This document shows, one piece after another, positions 7,033-13,208 of a DNA stretch of 13,440 nt. How positions within the stretch are numbered: the stretch's first letter is position 1; the number at the start of each line of letters is the position of its first letter. Made by a program: the position numbers and the translations under genes. This DNA is from Aquirhabdus sp. (GTDB lineage Bacteria; Pseudomonadota; Gammaproteobacteria; Pseudomonadales; Moraxellaceae), in the NCBI GenBank assembly GCA_030151145.1, contig JASLEL010000412.1:1-13440 (forward strand), given 5' to 3'. The notes beneath the pieces were generated by a model, which saw nothing but the letters and a program-made list of their open reading frames with translations, was not told where the DNA came from and ran no database searches.

Positions 7033-7099
7033 ATATTGCTCAGCATGGTAACACTTCAGGTCCAAAAGTCTTGAACATTCACGCAAAGCTGAGCAATAT
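7033..7099. promoter_or_regulatory. Perfect 12-bp inverted repeat in divergent intergenic region
   Basis: ATATTGCTCAGC (7033-7044) and GCTGAGCAATAT (7088-7099) are exact reverse complements separated by 43 bp, between the TTG start at 7009 and the ATG at 7134. For the + strand gene, TTGAAC (7071-7076) is followed 17 bp later by CAATAT (7094-7099), a weak sigma70-like pair whose -10 falls in the right arm. The arms could be two operator sites for a shared regulator, the ends of a tiny mobile element, or an RNA stem. The spacing is too long for a simple terminator. Confidence 0.5.
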
Positions 7100-7133
7100 C
7101 GGATGGATGATATAGGCCTTCGGTGCTTTGATT

Positions 7134-7385
7134 ATGATGAAAAGAATAAGATATAAGAATGACACATCGGACAGCATGCTGCTGGTCATTGAGCCATGGG
7201 CGGAAGAGTATCGGATCTCGCCTGGGGTCACGGTTGAGATTGTCGATGAAAGCGAGATAGCCAGTCAGGACGATTTGCTTGAGGTTGAAATGATCAAAGG
7301 CGGTTTGGTCGTCTGGGGTTGGGCTGGGAGAGTATTATCCGTCTTTCACCATGGTGAGAAGCTAGAGCCTGCATGGCAAACATAA
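7134..7385 (+). CDS. Small tandem paralogue 1, unknown function (83 aa)
   Basis: This 83-aa protein begins MMKRIRYKN and has the core IEPWAEEY...GVTVEIVDES...ASQDDLLE...GGLVVWGW.G.VLSV..G..LEP. It is alike over its full length to the next gene: 40 of 83 residues are identical without gaps by my alignment. The frame is open to TTG 7128, but ATG 7134 is chosen because it aligns exactly with the paralogue's start and gives equal lengths; GGTG at 7122-7125 is a weak ribosome binding site. It has no signal peptide or membrane segment. The predicted all-beta small protein is unrecognised as a named family. Tandem diverged copies of small proteins are typical of immunity-type or variable-partner genes, but no toxin is present, so function is open. 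Confidence 0.75.
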   Translation: MMKRIRYKNDTSDSMLLVIEPWAEEYRISPGVTVEIVDESEIASQDDLLEVEMIKGGLVVWGWAGRVLSVFHHGEKLEPAWQT

Positions 7386-7460
7386 AGGGCGTTTGAACGA
7401 TGGTCGAAGCGATGTCGATGAATAATCACCTGAGTCAGCATTAACAGCGGTCAGCAGATC

Positions 7461-7712
7461 ATGATCAGAAAAATGATATACACCAATCGTTCCGCCAAAA
7501 GAGTGTTTCTGATCGTCGAGCCATGGGCCGAAAAATACTGGATTGAGTCTGGTGTGATGATCGAGATTGTGGATATCAGCGGGATGGCAAGTCGGGATGA
7601 TTTTATCGAGACCGAAAGCGTCGAAGGCGGGCTGATCGTCTATGGTTGGTCGGGCTGTGTGTTATCGGTCTTGCAGAATGGCGTGCTACTTGAGCCTGAT
7701 TTTCAAGCCTAA
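7461..7712 (+). CDS. Small tandem paralogue 2, unknown function (83 aa)
   Basis: This protein is the same length as its upstream neighbour and collinear with it. The conserved blocks are VEPWAEKY (19-26), GVMIEIVDIS (31-40), ASRDDFIE (43-50), EGGLIVYGWSG (55-65) and LSV...LEP. Variation is concentrated at residues 10-16 and 71-76, suggesting one fold with altered surfaces. ATG 7461 lacks a strong Shine-Dalgarno sequence. The gap from the first copy is 75 nt with no terminator, so co-transcription is likely. The function is unknown; duplication followed by divergence is what the sequence shows. Confidence 0.77.
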   Translation: MIRKMIYTNRSAKRVFLIVEPWAEKYWIESGVMIEIVDISGMASRDDFIETESVEGGLIVYGWSGCVLSVLQNGVLLEPDFQA

Positions 7713-7726
7713 GGGCATGGAGGGCC

Positions 7727-7751
7727 GGTGACTGACGCAAGGTCAGCCACC
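7727..7751. terminator. Hairpin between convergent genes, weak terminator candidate
   Basis: GGTGACTGAC (7727-7736) pairs with GTCAGCCACC (7742-7751) with one A-C mismatch and a 5-nt loop, just after the second tandem gene and before the 3' end of cfa. The tail TTGATCTC is not a full U-tract on the + strand and there is none on the - strand, so termination strength is doubtful. Confidence 0.4.
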
Positions 7752-7788
7752 TTGATCTCAATCAACCAAAATCAACAGAAGTCAGCTT

Positions 7789-9036
7789 TCACAGATCATC
7801 CGGCACCAGCAGCATGCTCTGCTCACTAGGGCGGATCAGCTCTGGACGCTGATAGCCGCCGATGTAGCCTTTTTTGGAAAAGACCCACTGCCAGAGCTGG
7901 ACATTGCGCGCGCGGAAGGCACCAGCACAGGACAAGAGATAATAGCGCCACATCCGGTAAAACCGCTCACCCAGCTCATCTTTAAACTCAGGCCATGCGG
8001 CCTCGAAGTTGCTATGCCACGCCATCAGCGTGTGGTCGTAGTCGGCCCCGAAGTTATGCAGATCCTCCATGACGAACAGTCCGCCGGCGTCTTTGATGAT
8101 ATGACCGAAGGCGGGGACTTCGCCGTTGGGGAAGATGTATTTTTTGATCCAGGGATTGGTGTAGTGGTTGATGCGGCTCTTGCCGATGGTGTGCAAGAGG
8201 AACAGCCCGTCATCGACTAGGCATCGGTTGGCGACGGTGAGGAAGTCGCGGAAATTCTTGTGCCCGACATGCTCAAACATGCCGACGCTGGCGACGCGAT
8301 CAAAACGTTTGTGTAGCGTGCTGTCATTTAAGAGCTCGCGATAGTCTTGCAGACGGAAGTCGAGCGGCAGATCGGGATAGCGGGCCTGTGCATAGGCGAC
8401 CTGTTCTTTGGAGATCGAGATGCCGACGCAGGAGACCCCGTAATGCTCAGCGGCGTAGCCCATCAGACTGCCCCAGCCGCAACCGATGTCCAGGAGACGC
8501 ATGCCGGGCTCCAGCTGTAGTTTGCGGCAGATCAGGTCGAGTTTGGCTTCCTGTGCTTCGGTCAGGTTTTGCGCGCCGCCGCTCCAGAGACCACAGCTAT
8601 AGGTCATGCGGGGGTCGAGCATGGTTTCAAAGAAGCGATTGCCCAGATCGTAGTGGACCTTGCCGACTTGCCATGCGCGGCGTCTGGTTTGCAGATTCAG
8701 CAGACGTACTTCCAGCGCGATCATCGCGAGCGGAACGGAGCGGATCTGCTGCGAGAGGCGGGCGATCAGGATGCGATAGATGCAATCATCCAGTGATTCG
8801 ACATCCCATTGCCCATCCATATAGCCTTCACCTAAGCCCAGCGCGCCATGGATCATGACACGCTCAGCCACCGCAGGATCATGGATCTGCATATCCCAGG
8901 GGCGTGAGCCATTAAACTGGATATCGGCCTGCGCAAACAGCGCGCTGAACTGCTGATAGGCACGGCTGGTCCGTCTGCTCTGGGATGTAGACGATGCGGA
9001 TCGGGCGATAGAAGGGCTGCTGGATAGGGTATTCAT
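7789..9036 (-). CDS. cfa: Cyclopropane-fatty-acyl-phospholipid synthase
   Basis: This 415-aa enzyme transfers a methylene from S-adenosylmethionine to double bonds of membrane phospholipid acyl chains, usually on entry to stationary phase or under acid stress. The SAM motif LDIGCGWGS is at 182-190. By recall of the E. coli enzyme, the active-site blocks correspond: YSCGLW with Cys148, FEHVGHKN with Glu255, LLHTIG with His282, and NFGADYDHTLMAW with Tyr333. The N-terminal membrane-binding domain covers about 25-120, after a Ser/Arg-rich leader of about 25 residues. Start ATG 9036 has AGGTGA at 9043-9048, 6 nt upstream. It is monocistronic, divergent from the bestrophin gene and convergent with the small tandem genes. 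E. coli Cfa is about 382 aa; the extra length is mostly the leader and C-terminal tail. Confidence 0.97.
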   Translation of the reverse strand: MNTLSSSPSIARSASSTSQSRRTSRAYQQFSALFAQADIQFNGSRPWDMQIHDPAVAERVMIHGALGLGEGYMDGQWDVESLDDCIYRILIARLSQQIRSVPLAMIALEVRLLNLQTRRRAWQVGKVHYDLGNRFFETMLDPRMTYSCGLWSGGAQNLTEAQEAKLDLICRKLQLEPGMRLLDIGCGWGSLMGYAAEHYGVSCVGISISKEQVAYAQARYPDLPLDFRLQDYRELLNDSTLHKRFDRVASVGMFEHVGHKNFRDFLTVANRCLVDDGLFLLHTIGKSRINHYTNPWIKKYIFPNGEVPAFGHIIKDAGGLFVMEDLHNFGADYDHTLMAWHSNFEAAWPEFKDELGERFYRMWRYYLLSCAGAFRARNVQLWQWVFSKKGYIGGYQRPELIRPSEQSMLLVPDDL

Positions 9037-9137
9037 GGTCGATCACCTCGGGCAGGATGTCGGAGCAATGTGAAACCGGTGTATCAAGCTAAAAAACGGA
9101 GAAGGAAGTCTGCCTCATCCGTGATGCTGTCTATGTG

Positions 9138-9165
9138 ATCATATCTTGACCGAAAAGTCTGTAAG
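9138..9165 (-). promoter_or_regulatory. Predicted sigma70-type promoter for cfa
   Basis: On the - strand, CTTACA (9165-9160) and TATGAT (9143-9138) are separated by 16 bp, giving a start near 9131 and a leader of about 95 nt before the cfa ATG. The -10 is a good match (5/6) and the -35 moderate (4/6). On the other strand TTGACC (9146-9151) is a possible -35 for the bestrophin gene, but no good -10 follows. The remainder of 9037-9305 shows no gene. Confidence 0.45.
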
Positions 9166-9305
9166 CTAACGTGTGTAGAAATGCTGAGATGGTCAGCTAG
9201 CTCCCGTCGCGTTATCGGGTCCTAGTCTGGCGGTGGAAATGATTGACGAACATCGTATTCTGCCGTCAAGATGGGTGGGATTTTGTCTCTATTGATGTCT
9301 GTCTT

Positions 9306-10220
9306 ATGATTATCCGTCCCCCTCAGCACTGGTTTCTGCGTTTGTTTGTCTGGCATGGTTCGGTGCTGACCAATATCCGCGGGCGTCTGCTGTTTATCCT
9401 CCTGATCTCGATCGGCGTGCTGTTTCTGGAGCCGTTTTATGATGCCACCGGCGTGTCGATCAGCAGTACACAGTTTGGCATCATTGGCGTCGCGATCTCG
9501 ATCTTTCTGGGCTTTCGCAACAATGCCTGCTATAGCCGCTATGTCGAGGCGCGCATGCTGTGGGGACAACTGCTGATCGCGGCACGTGATCTGACGCGTG
9601 AGAGCAAGACGCTGTTTGCCGGGGAACCGCAAAAGGTGGCGCATCTGATCAATCTGCAGATCGGCTTTGCCCATGCACTTAGGCTGACCCTGCGCCGTCT
9701 GCCGGATGAGGGTGTGCTTGCGCGCTATCTGAGTCCGGATGAGCTCAAGCAAGTCCAATCCAGTCGTGCGCCATGCAGCCGCATCCTGCTCTTGATGGGT
9801 GAGTGGCTGGCGGTGCAGCGCACGCAAGGCTTACTGTCGGACATCCTCTATCGTCATCTGGATGATCAGGTCAATCGTTTTTCGCATGTGCTGGCGAGCT
9901 GTGAGCGCATCATGAATACGCCAGTGCCGTTTGCCTATTCGCTGATTCTGCATCGCACGGTCTATCTGTTTTGTATTCTCTTTCCTTTTACGCTGGTGTC
10001 GAGTCTGCATTATCTGACCCCGCTGGTGTCGGTGTTTACGGCCTATACTTTTATTGCGCTGGATTCGCTGGCGGAAGAGCTGGAGGAGCCGTTTGGCTTT
10101 GATGATAACGATCTGCCGCTCGATGCCCTGTGCAATGTGCTGGAGATCGACCTGCGCGAGATGAACGATGATCCGAATAAGCCGGCGCTGCTGACTGCGC
10201 AAAATTATCGACTGACTTGA
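9306..10220 (+). CDS. Bestrophin-family inner-membrane channel (UPF0187/YneE-like)
   Basis: The protein is 304 aa from ATG 9306, the length of E. coli YneE. It starts in the family style MIIRPPQHWFLRLFVWHGSVL. Family blocks present include IFLGFRNNACYSRYVEARMLWG (membrane helix 2 and conserved loop) and EELEEPFGFDDNDLPLD near 255-275, the acidic segment equivalent to the Ca-binding region of animal bestrophins. Hydrophobic segments lie at about 27-45, 55-75, 215-232 and 235-252. Prokaryotic homologues form pentameric ion channels, some cation-selective. The frame is open to TTG 9243, but that start would add 21 residues with no family match. The ribosome binding site is weak. It probably ends at the hairpin at 10247-10282. 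Confidence 0.9.
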   Translation: MIIRPPQHWFLRLFVWHGSVLTNIRGRLLFILLISIGVLFLEPFYDATGVSISSTQFGIIGVAISIFLGFRNNACYSRYVEARMLWGQLLIAARDLTRESKTLFAGEPQKVAHLINLQIGFAHALRLTLRRLPDEGVLARYLSPDELKQVQSSRAPCSRILLLMGEWLAVQRTQGLLSDILYRHLDDQVNRFSHVLASCERIMNTPVPFAYSLILHRTVYLFCILFPFTLVSSLHYLTPLVSVFTAYTFIALDSLAEELEEPFGFDDNDLPLDALCNVLEIDLREMNDDPNKPALLTAQNYRLT

Positions 10221-10246
10221 TACCGCGCTACTGTGCTCTCCGTGAT

Positions 10247-10296
10247 CTCCATAGTTGTTTAAACAAAATCAACACTGTGGAGTGATTTTGTCATTT
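10247..10296 (+). terminator. Terminator candidate after the bestrophin gene
   Basis: CTCCATAGTTG (10247-10257) pairs with CAACACTGTGGAG (10270-10282), with one G-U pair and a 2-nt bulge, closing a 12-nt loop. T-rich sequence (TGATTTTGTCATTTTG) follows. It is 27 nt after the stop codon. The remaining 10297-10407 shows no gene. Confidence 0.5.
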
Positions 10297-10407
10297 TGTA
10301 TTACCCCCAAGCTGGCACACTATCGCGTTTTATGTACTGATCCGTCCGGTGGCTTGTGTTTACTGGCTGCACGGCTGGATGAGGCTTTATTCTCGGGGGA
10401 GTTTATC

Positions 10408-10908
10408 TTGAAATACGTTATTAATCGTTTGGCGACGCCGCTCACGGCGGGGTTGTTTTTGGTATCGCTGGTGTCGGGTGTGGCGCTGTTTCTACATGTG
10501 GCGCAGGGGACCTTTCATGAGATGCATGAGTGGCTCAGCATGCTCTTGGTGCTGCCATTTATCCTGCATTTGGTCAAGAACTGGAATGGTCTGATGGGCT
10601 ATCGGCGCTACCATACGCTGATCATTCCAATACTGATCTGTGTGATCATTGCTATTCCGTTTGCATGGATGGGCAGTGGCAAGAGCGGTGGAGGTAATGC
10701 CAATGGTCGCATCGCCCGTGTGCTGACGCAGTCGTCGCTCACCACATTGGCTCCTGTGTTTAAGACCACGCCGCAAGATCTGGCGGCGCACCTCACGCAG
10801 GCGGGCTATACCGTGACCTCGAATGACGAGACGATCAATGACATCGCGACGGCAGCAGGTGACAATCCCATGAAGGTGCTGCAAGTCCTTGTCCCGTCCG
10901 GCAAATAA
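10408..10908 (+). CDS. DUF4405-type small membrane protein
   Basis: The 166-aa protein starts at TTG 10408, supported by a very strong GGGGGAG (10395-10401) 6 nt upstream and by the family-like N-terminus MKYVINRLATPLTAGLFLVSLVSGVALFLH. The open frame extends 51 codons upstream, but that part has no family character. Three hydrophobic segments are visible, at about 10-30, 37-56 and 70-88. Histidines H30, H37, H40 and H53 (FLHVAQGTFHEMHEW, ILHLVKNW) lie in or beside the first two helices and could ligate haem b, as in cytochrome b561-like four-helix membrane proteins; that is an inference. A soluble tail from about 95 contains a domain with LTTLAPVFKTTPQDLAAHLTQAGYTV. The gene probably has its own promoter, as the preceding hairpin may terminate the upstream gene. 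Confidence 0.72.
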   Translation: MKYVINRLATPLTAGLFLVSLVSGVALFLHVAQGTFHEMHEWLSMLLVLPFILHLVKNWNGLMGYRRYHTLIIPILICVIIAIPFAWMGSGKSGGGNANGRIARVLTQSSLTTLAPVFKTTPQDLAAHLTQAGYTVTSNDETINDIATAAGDNPMKVLQVLVPSGK

Positions 10909-10941
10909 GGCGCTGGGTAGGCTTGATGGGGTAGGTGAATA

Positions 10942-10951
10942 TTTGCCTAAT
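10942..10951. promoter_or_regulatory. Shared decamer upstream of the AraC-type gene
   Basis: TTTGCCTAAT occurs here, 90 nt before the regulator start, and again at 12028-12037 upstream of the first hydrolase gene, where it also forms one arm of an inverted repeat. Exact recurrence in the two control regions expected for one regulator makes it an operator candidate. The second copy overlaps the regulator's stop codon, so chance is possible. Confidence 0.2.
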
Positions 10952-10976
10952 CTGATGGGTATGTATTAAATCAAGC

Positions 10977-11019
10977 AAGAGACCATGATCGATGCTACAC
11001 TGATCATGGTCTTTTTATT
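10977..11019 (+). terminator. Strong rho-independent terminator after DUF4405 gene
   Basis: A perfect 11-bp stem AGACCATGATC (10980-10990)/GATCATGGTCT (11002-11012) with an 11-nt loop is followed by TTTTATT. It ends 21 nt before the regulator start codon, so transcription of the regulator must either read through or begin very close to its start codon. Confidence 0.9.
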
Positions 11020-11040
11020 CGCCATGCGCTGGGGTATATC

Positions 11041-12036
11041 ATGCCCGAACTCATCCACTCATCCACTCATCCACTCATCCACTCATCCTCATCTTCAGCC
11101 TGTGTACAACTGGCCGGGGTGCTGGCTCGCTTTGCCCAAAACGATGGCAACTTCACTACGCGTATTCCAGCACTGACGCTGTATCGGCGTAGTCATGCGA
11201 CCGAGCCGATGCCATGCATTTATGAGCTGGGCCTTGCGCTCACGGTGCAGGGAGCGAAGCGCATGGTGCATGGCGATCAGGTCTACGACTATGGTCCGGG
11301 GCAGTCGCTCCTGACGACCATGGATCTGCCTGTAGTGACGCATATTTCGATGGCAAGCCAGCAGGAGCCATTCTTGGGGTTGCGTGTCAGTCTGGATGCG
11401 CGGCAGATCCTGCAGCTGGTGGCGGAGCTGGATCTGCCGCCGGTCGCACCGGATGCCGATGTGTCTGCAGTGTCGGTTGCACCGACGGATCCATTGCTGC
11501 TGGATGCCGTGCTGCGTCTGGTGCGCCTCTTGGATGAGCCGCTGCTGCTGCCCAAGCTTGCGCCGCTGATCGTGGAGGAGATCACGATCCGGCTTTTGAC
11601 CGGGCCCTTTGGTCCGACCTTGCGTCATCTGGTGTCGGCGGACTCGCCGGGGCAGAAGATCGCCAAGACATTGGCGTGGCTCAAGCAGAATTTCACCCAA
11701 AACATCGCCATGGATAGCTTGGCTGAGCGCTCGCATATGAGCCCCTCGACCTTTCGTCAGCATTTTCGTGTGGTCGCAGGCATGAGTCCCTTGCAGTACC
11801 AGAAGCAACTGCGTTTGCAAGAGGCGCGGCTTCTGATGCTAAATGAGTCCATTGATGCGGGGGATGCGGCGGTGCGAGTCGGCTATGAGAGTGCATCGCA
11901 GTTTAGCCGTGAATATCGGCGGCTGTTTGGCGAGCCGCCGCAGCGCGACATCCAGCGTATGAAGGATGATCCGGCGCTGATCATGAGTCTGCCCGTGATG
12001 TCGAGTTTGCCATCGTCAGTTGCTGAGTTTGCCTAA
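11041..12036 (+). CDS. AraC-family transcriptional regulator (AraC_N + HTH_18)
   Basis: This is a 331-aa DNA-binding regulator. An AraC_N-type sensory domain spans about 45-190 (YELGLALTVQGAKRMVHGDQVYDYGPGQSLL..., and LIVEEITIRLLTGPFG). The AraC/XylS HTH domain spans about 205-305, with the first helix-turn-helix NIAMDSLAERSHMSPSTFRQHF and the second AAVRVGYESASQFSREYRRLFGEPP. ATG 11041 has GGGG at 11031-11034, 6 nt upstream. The first 20 residues are low complexity (HSSTHPLIHSSSSS), encoded by an 8-bp tandem repeat, and precede the family's usual N-terminus; GTG 11119 is a possible alternative start. It lies directly upstream of two dienelactone-hydrolase-like genes on the same strand, as such regulators often do with the enzymes they control. 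Confidence 0.93.
   Translation: MPELIHSSTHPLIHSSSSSACVQLAGVLARFAQNDGNFTTRIPALTLYRRSHATEPMPCIYELGLALTVQGAKRMVHGDQVYDYGPGQSLLTTMDLPVVTHISMASQQEPFLGLRVSLDARQILQLVAELDLPPVAPDADVSAVSVAPTDPLLLDAVLRLVRLLDEPLLLPKLAPLIVEEITIRLLTGPFGPTLRHLVSADSPGQKIAKTLAWLKQNFTQNIAMDSLAERSHMSPSTFRQHFRVVAGMSPLQYQKQLRLQEARLLMLNESIDAGDAAVRVGYESASQFSREYRRLFGEPPQRDIQRMKDDPALIMSLPVMSSLPSSVAEFA
11051..11088 (+). repeat. 8-bp simple sequence repeat (TCATCCAC) in the start of the AraC-type gene
   Basis: Four full TCATCCAC units (11051-11082) are followed by a partial TCATCC (11083-11088). The unit length is not a multiple of three, so gain or loss of one copy shifts the reading frame just after codon 3. The motif encodes the low-complexity HSSTHPLIHSS segment. 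Confidence 0.9.
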
Positions 12037-12061
12037 TTCGTTACTCCATCAAATTAGGCAA
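12029..12061 (+). terminator. Hairpin spanning the stop codon of the AraC-type gene
   Basis: TTGCCTAATT (12029-12038) and AATTAGGCAA (12052-12061) form a perfect 10-bp stem with a 13-nt loop. The left arm includes the TAA stop. The tail TTCTCTCG is a poor U-tract, so termination is uncertain. One arm repeats the decamer found upstream of the regulator, so it may equally be a protein-binding site. Confidence 0.45.
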
Positions 12062-12103
12062 TTCTCTCGCTGAATCGGACAACGCACTTTTATTCGCCAC
12101 CCC

Positions 12104-12109
12104 TATACT
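12104..12109 (+). promoter_or_regulatory. -10-like hexamer upstream of the first hydrolase
   Basis: TATACT matches the -10 consensus at 5 of 6 positions. There is no acceptable -35 16-18 bp upstream (AACGCA region), which would suit an activator-dependent promoter under the AraC-type regulator. If used, transcription would start at about 12115-12118, inside the left arm of the inverted repeat at 12110-12118. Confidence 0.35.
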
Positions 12110-12175
12110 GACTCCAGACGCTCACACAGACTCATGAATGTGAGCCACGGTCTATACCGTATTCTCTCTGGAGTC
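12110..12175 (+). promoter_or_regulatory. Three-way-junction leader sequestering the ribosome binding site
   Basis: Three perfect nested stems occur between the regulator and the hydrolase start. P1 is GACTCCAGA (12110-12118)/TCTGGAGTC (12167-12175). P2 is GCTCACA (12120-12126)/TGTGAGC (12139-12145) with a 12-nt loop. P3 is ACGGT (12147-12151)/ACCGT (12156-12160) with a CTAT loop. The junction linkers are 1, 1 and 6 nt. The Shine-Dalgarno GGAG (12170-12173), 9 nt before ATG 12183, is paired inside P1. This is the architecture of a translation-controlling riboswitch or RNA thermometer, but I recognise no known class. The -10-like hexamer just upstream means P1 might instead be a DNA operator. 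Confidence 0.5.
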
Positions 12176-12182
12176 CTACAAC

Positions 12183-13097
12183 ATGAAAAAAGTCAGCTTC
12201 CTGAATCTCAACGGTCAGCAGATCACCATCGCCGCCGTGATCAATTTCCCCGCAGGCTTTGATGAAGCCAAAAAATACCCCGCCATCGTCGTAACCCATC
12301 CCGGTGGCGGCGTCAAAGAGCAGACCGTAGGTCTCTATGCGCAGAAACTTGCCACGCAAGGCTTCGTCACCATCGCCTTTGATGCGTCCTATCAGGGCGA
12401 GAGCAGCGGCACCCCGCGTCAACTGGAAAATCCCTATATCCGCACCGAAGACGTCAGCGCCGTGATCGACTATCTGACCACTTTGCCCTATGTGGATCAG
12501 GACAAGATCGGCGCGATGGGGATCTGCGCTGGCGCAGGCTACACCGCCAATGCCGCCATCAATGACCGCCGGATCAAGGTCATCGGCACCGTGAGCGCGG
12601 TGAATATCGGCGCGATGTTCCGTAATGGCTGGGAGGGCAATGTGCCATCCAAGGATGCGATTCCGGTCCTGGGTGTAGGCTCTCTGGCACGTACCGCCGA
12701 AGCCGGTGGTGCCGAGACCCAGACCTTCGCGCTGGCGCCACTGCGTAAAGAAGACGCCCCCAATCAGGAGCTACTGGAGGCTTGGGAGTACTACCACACG
12801 CCACGCTGCGCATATCCGACCGCGCCGGGCTTTGGTACCACGCGCAGCTTTAACCAGATCATCACCTATGACGCCTTTAATCTGGCGGAGGTCTTCCTGA
12901 CCCAGCCGCTCCTGATCGTGGCGGGCAGTGTCGCAGGCAGCAAATGGATGAGCGACGATCTGTACCAGCGTGCGGCAAGTACAGACAAGCATGTCCATGT
13001 CGTCGAGGGTGCCAATCATATGTCGCTCTACGATGTGCCGACCTATGTCGATGAGGCGGTGTCGGTCTTCGCGCCATTCTTTGCCCGCACGCTGTGA
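12183..13097 (+). CDS. Alpha/beta hydrolase, dienelactone-hydrolase-like (YcjY-type)
   Basis: In this 304-aa alpha/beta hydrolase the nucleophile elbow is GICAG at 113-117. Cys115 is in the place of the usual serine, as in dienelactone hydrolases. THPGGGVKEQ (38-46) supplies the oxyanion region, FDASYQGESSG follows at 66-76, and EGANHMSLYD carries the probable catalytic His279. The expected acid before it is not in a standard GxxD position (GSVAGSKWMSDD), so D258 or D259 is a guess. It probably hydrolyses an ester or lactone; the substrate is unknown. ATG 12183 has GGAG at 12170-12173. It has no signal peptide. A paralogue follows 111 nt downstream on the same strand; the gap contains a small hairpin at 13151-13171 but no U-tract. 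Confidence 0.93.
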   Translation: MKKVSFLNLNGQQITIAAVINFPAGFDEAKKYPAIVVTHPGGGVKEQTVGLYAQKLATQGFVTIAFDASYQGESSGTPRQLENPYIRTEDVSAVIDYLTTLPYVDQDKIGAMGICAGAGYTANAAINDRRIKVIGTVSAVNIGAMFRNGWEGNVPSKDAIPVLGVGSLARTAEAGGAETQTFALAPLRKEDAPNQELLEAWEYYHTPRCAYPTAPGFGTTRSFNQIITYDAFNLAEVFLTQPLLIVAGSVAGSKWMSDDLYQRAASTDKHVHVVEGANHMSLYDVPTYVDEAVSVFAPFFARTL

Positions 13098-13208
13098 GGC
13101 GCGAGCAGTTTTAAGTTGTTGTTTAAGTTTCAGAGTTATTCCCATTGTCTCGCCATCGTCAGTCGGTGGCGGCAAGATCCCTCATATCGAATAAAACAGG
13201 TAAATACC

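Noticed and set aside
8388..8858. 156-codon open frame on the + strand opposite cfa
   Set aside because: Arg/Ser-rich antisense translation overlapping the conserved SAM-binding region of cfa.
9243..9305. TTG-started extension of the bestrophin protein
   Set aside because: ATG 9306 gives the typical family N-terminus and length; the extension has no matching pattern.
9222..9827. 201-codon open frame on the - strand opposite the bestrophin gene
   Set aside because: Composition is rich in Gln/His/Arg as expected from antisense of a GC-biased gene; the + strand has the family blocks.
10255..10407. 51-codon N-terminal extension of the DUF4405 protein
   Set aside because: It overlaps the hairpin after the bestrophin gene, has no family character, and a very strong Shine-Dalgarno directs initiation at TTG 10408.
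3585..11088. CRISPR array from the repeated motifs seen in the window
   Set aside because: The TCATCCAC units are contiguous with no spacers and the GTAGGGTGCA copies are inverted and few; no cas gene is present.
11095..11820. 241-codon open frame on the - strand opposite the AraC-type gene
   Set aside because: Gln/Arg/His-rich antisense shadow with no recognisable domain; the + strand encodes the AraC_N and HTH domains.
13151..13171. Hairpin CGCCATC/GGTGGCG between the two hydrolases as a terminator
   Set aside because: It is short, contains a G-U pair and is followed by GCAAGATCC rather than a U-tract.
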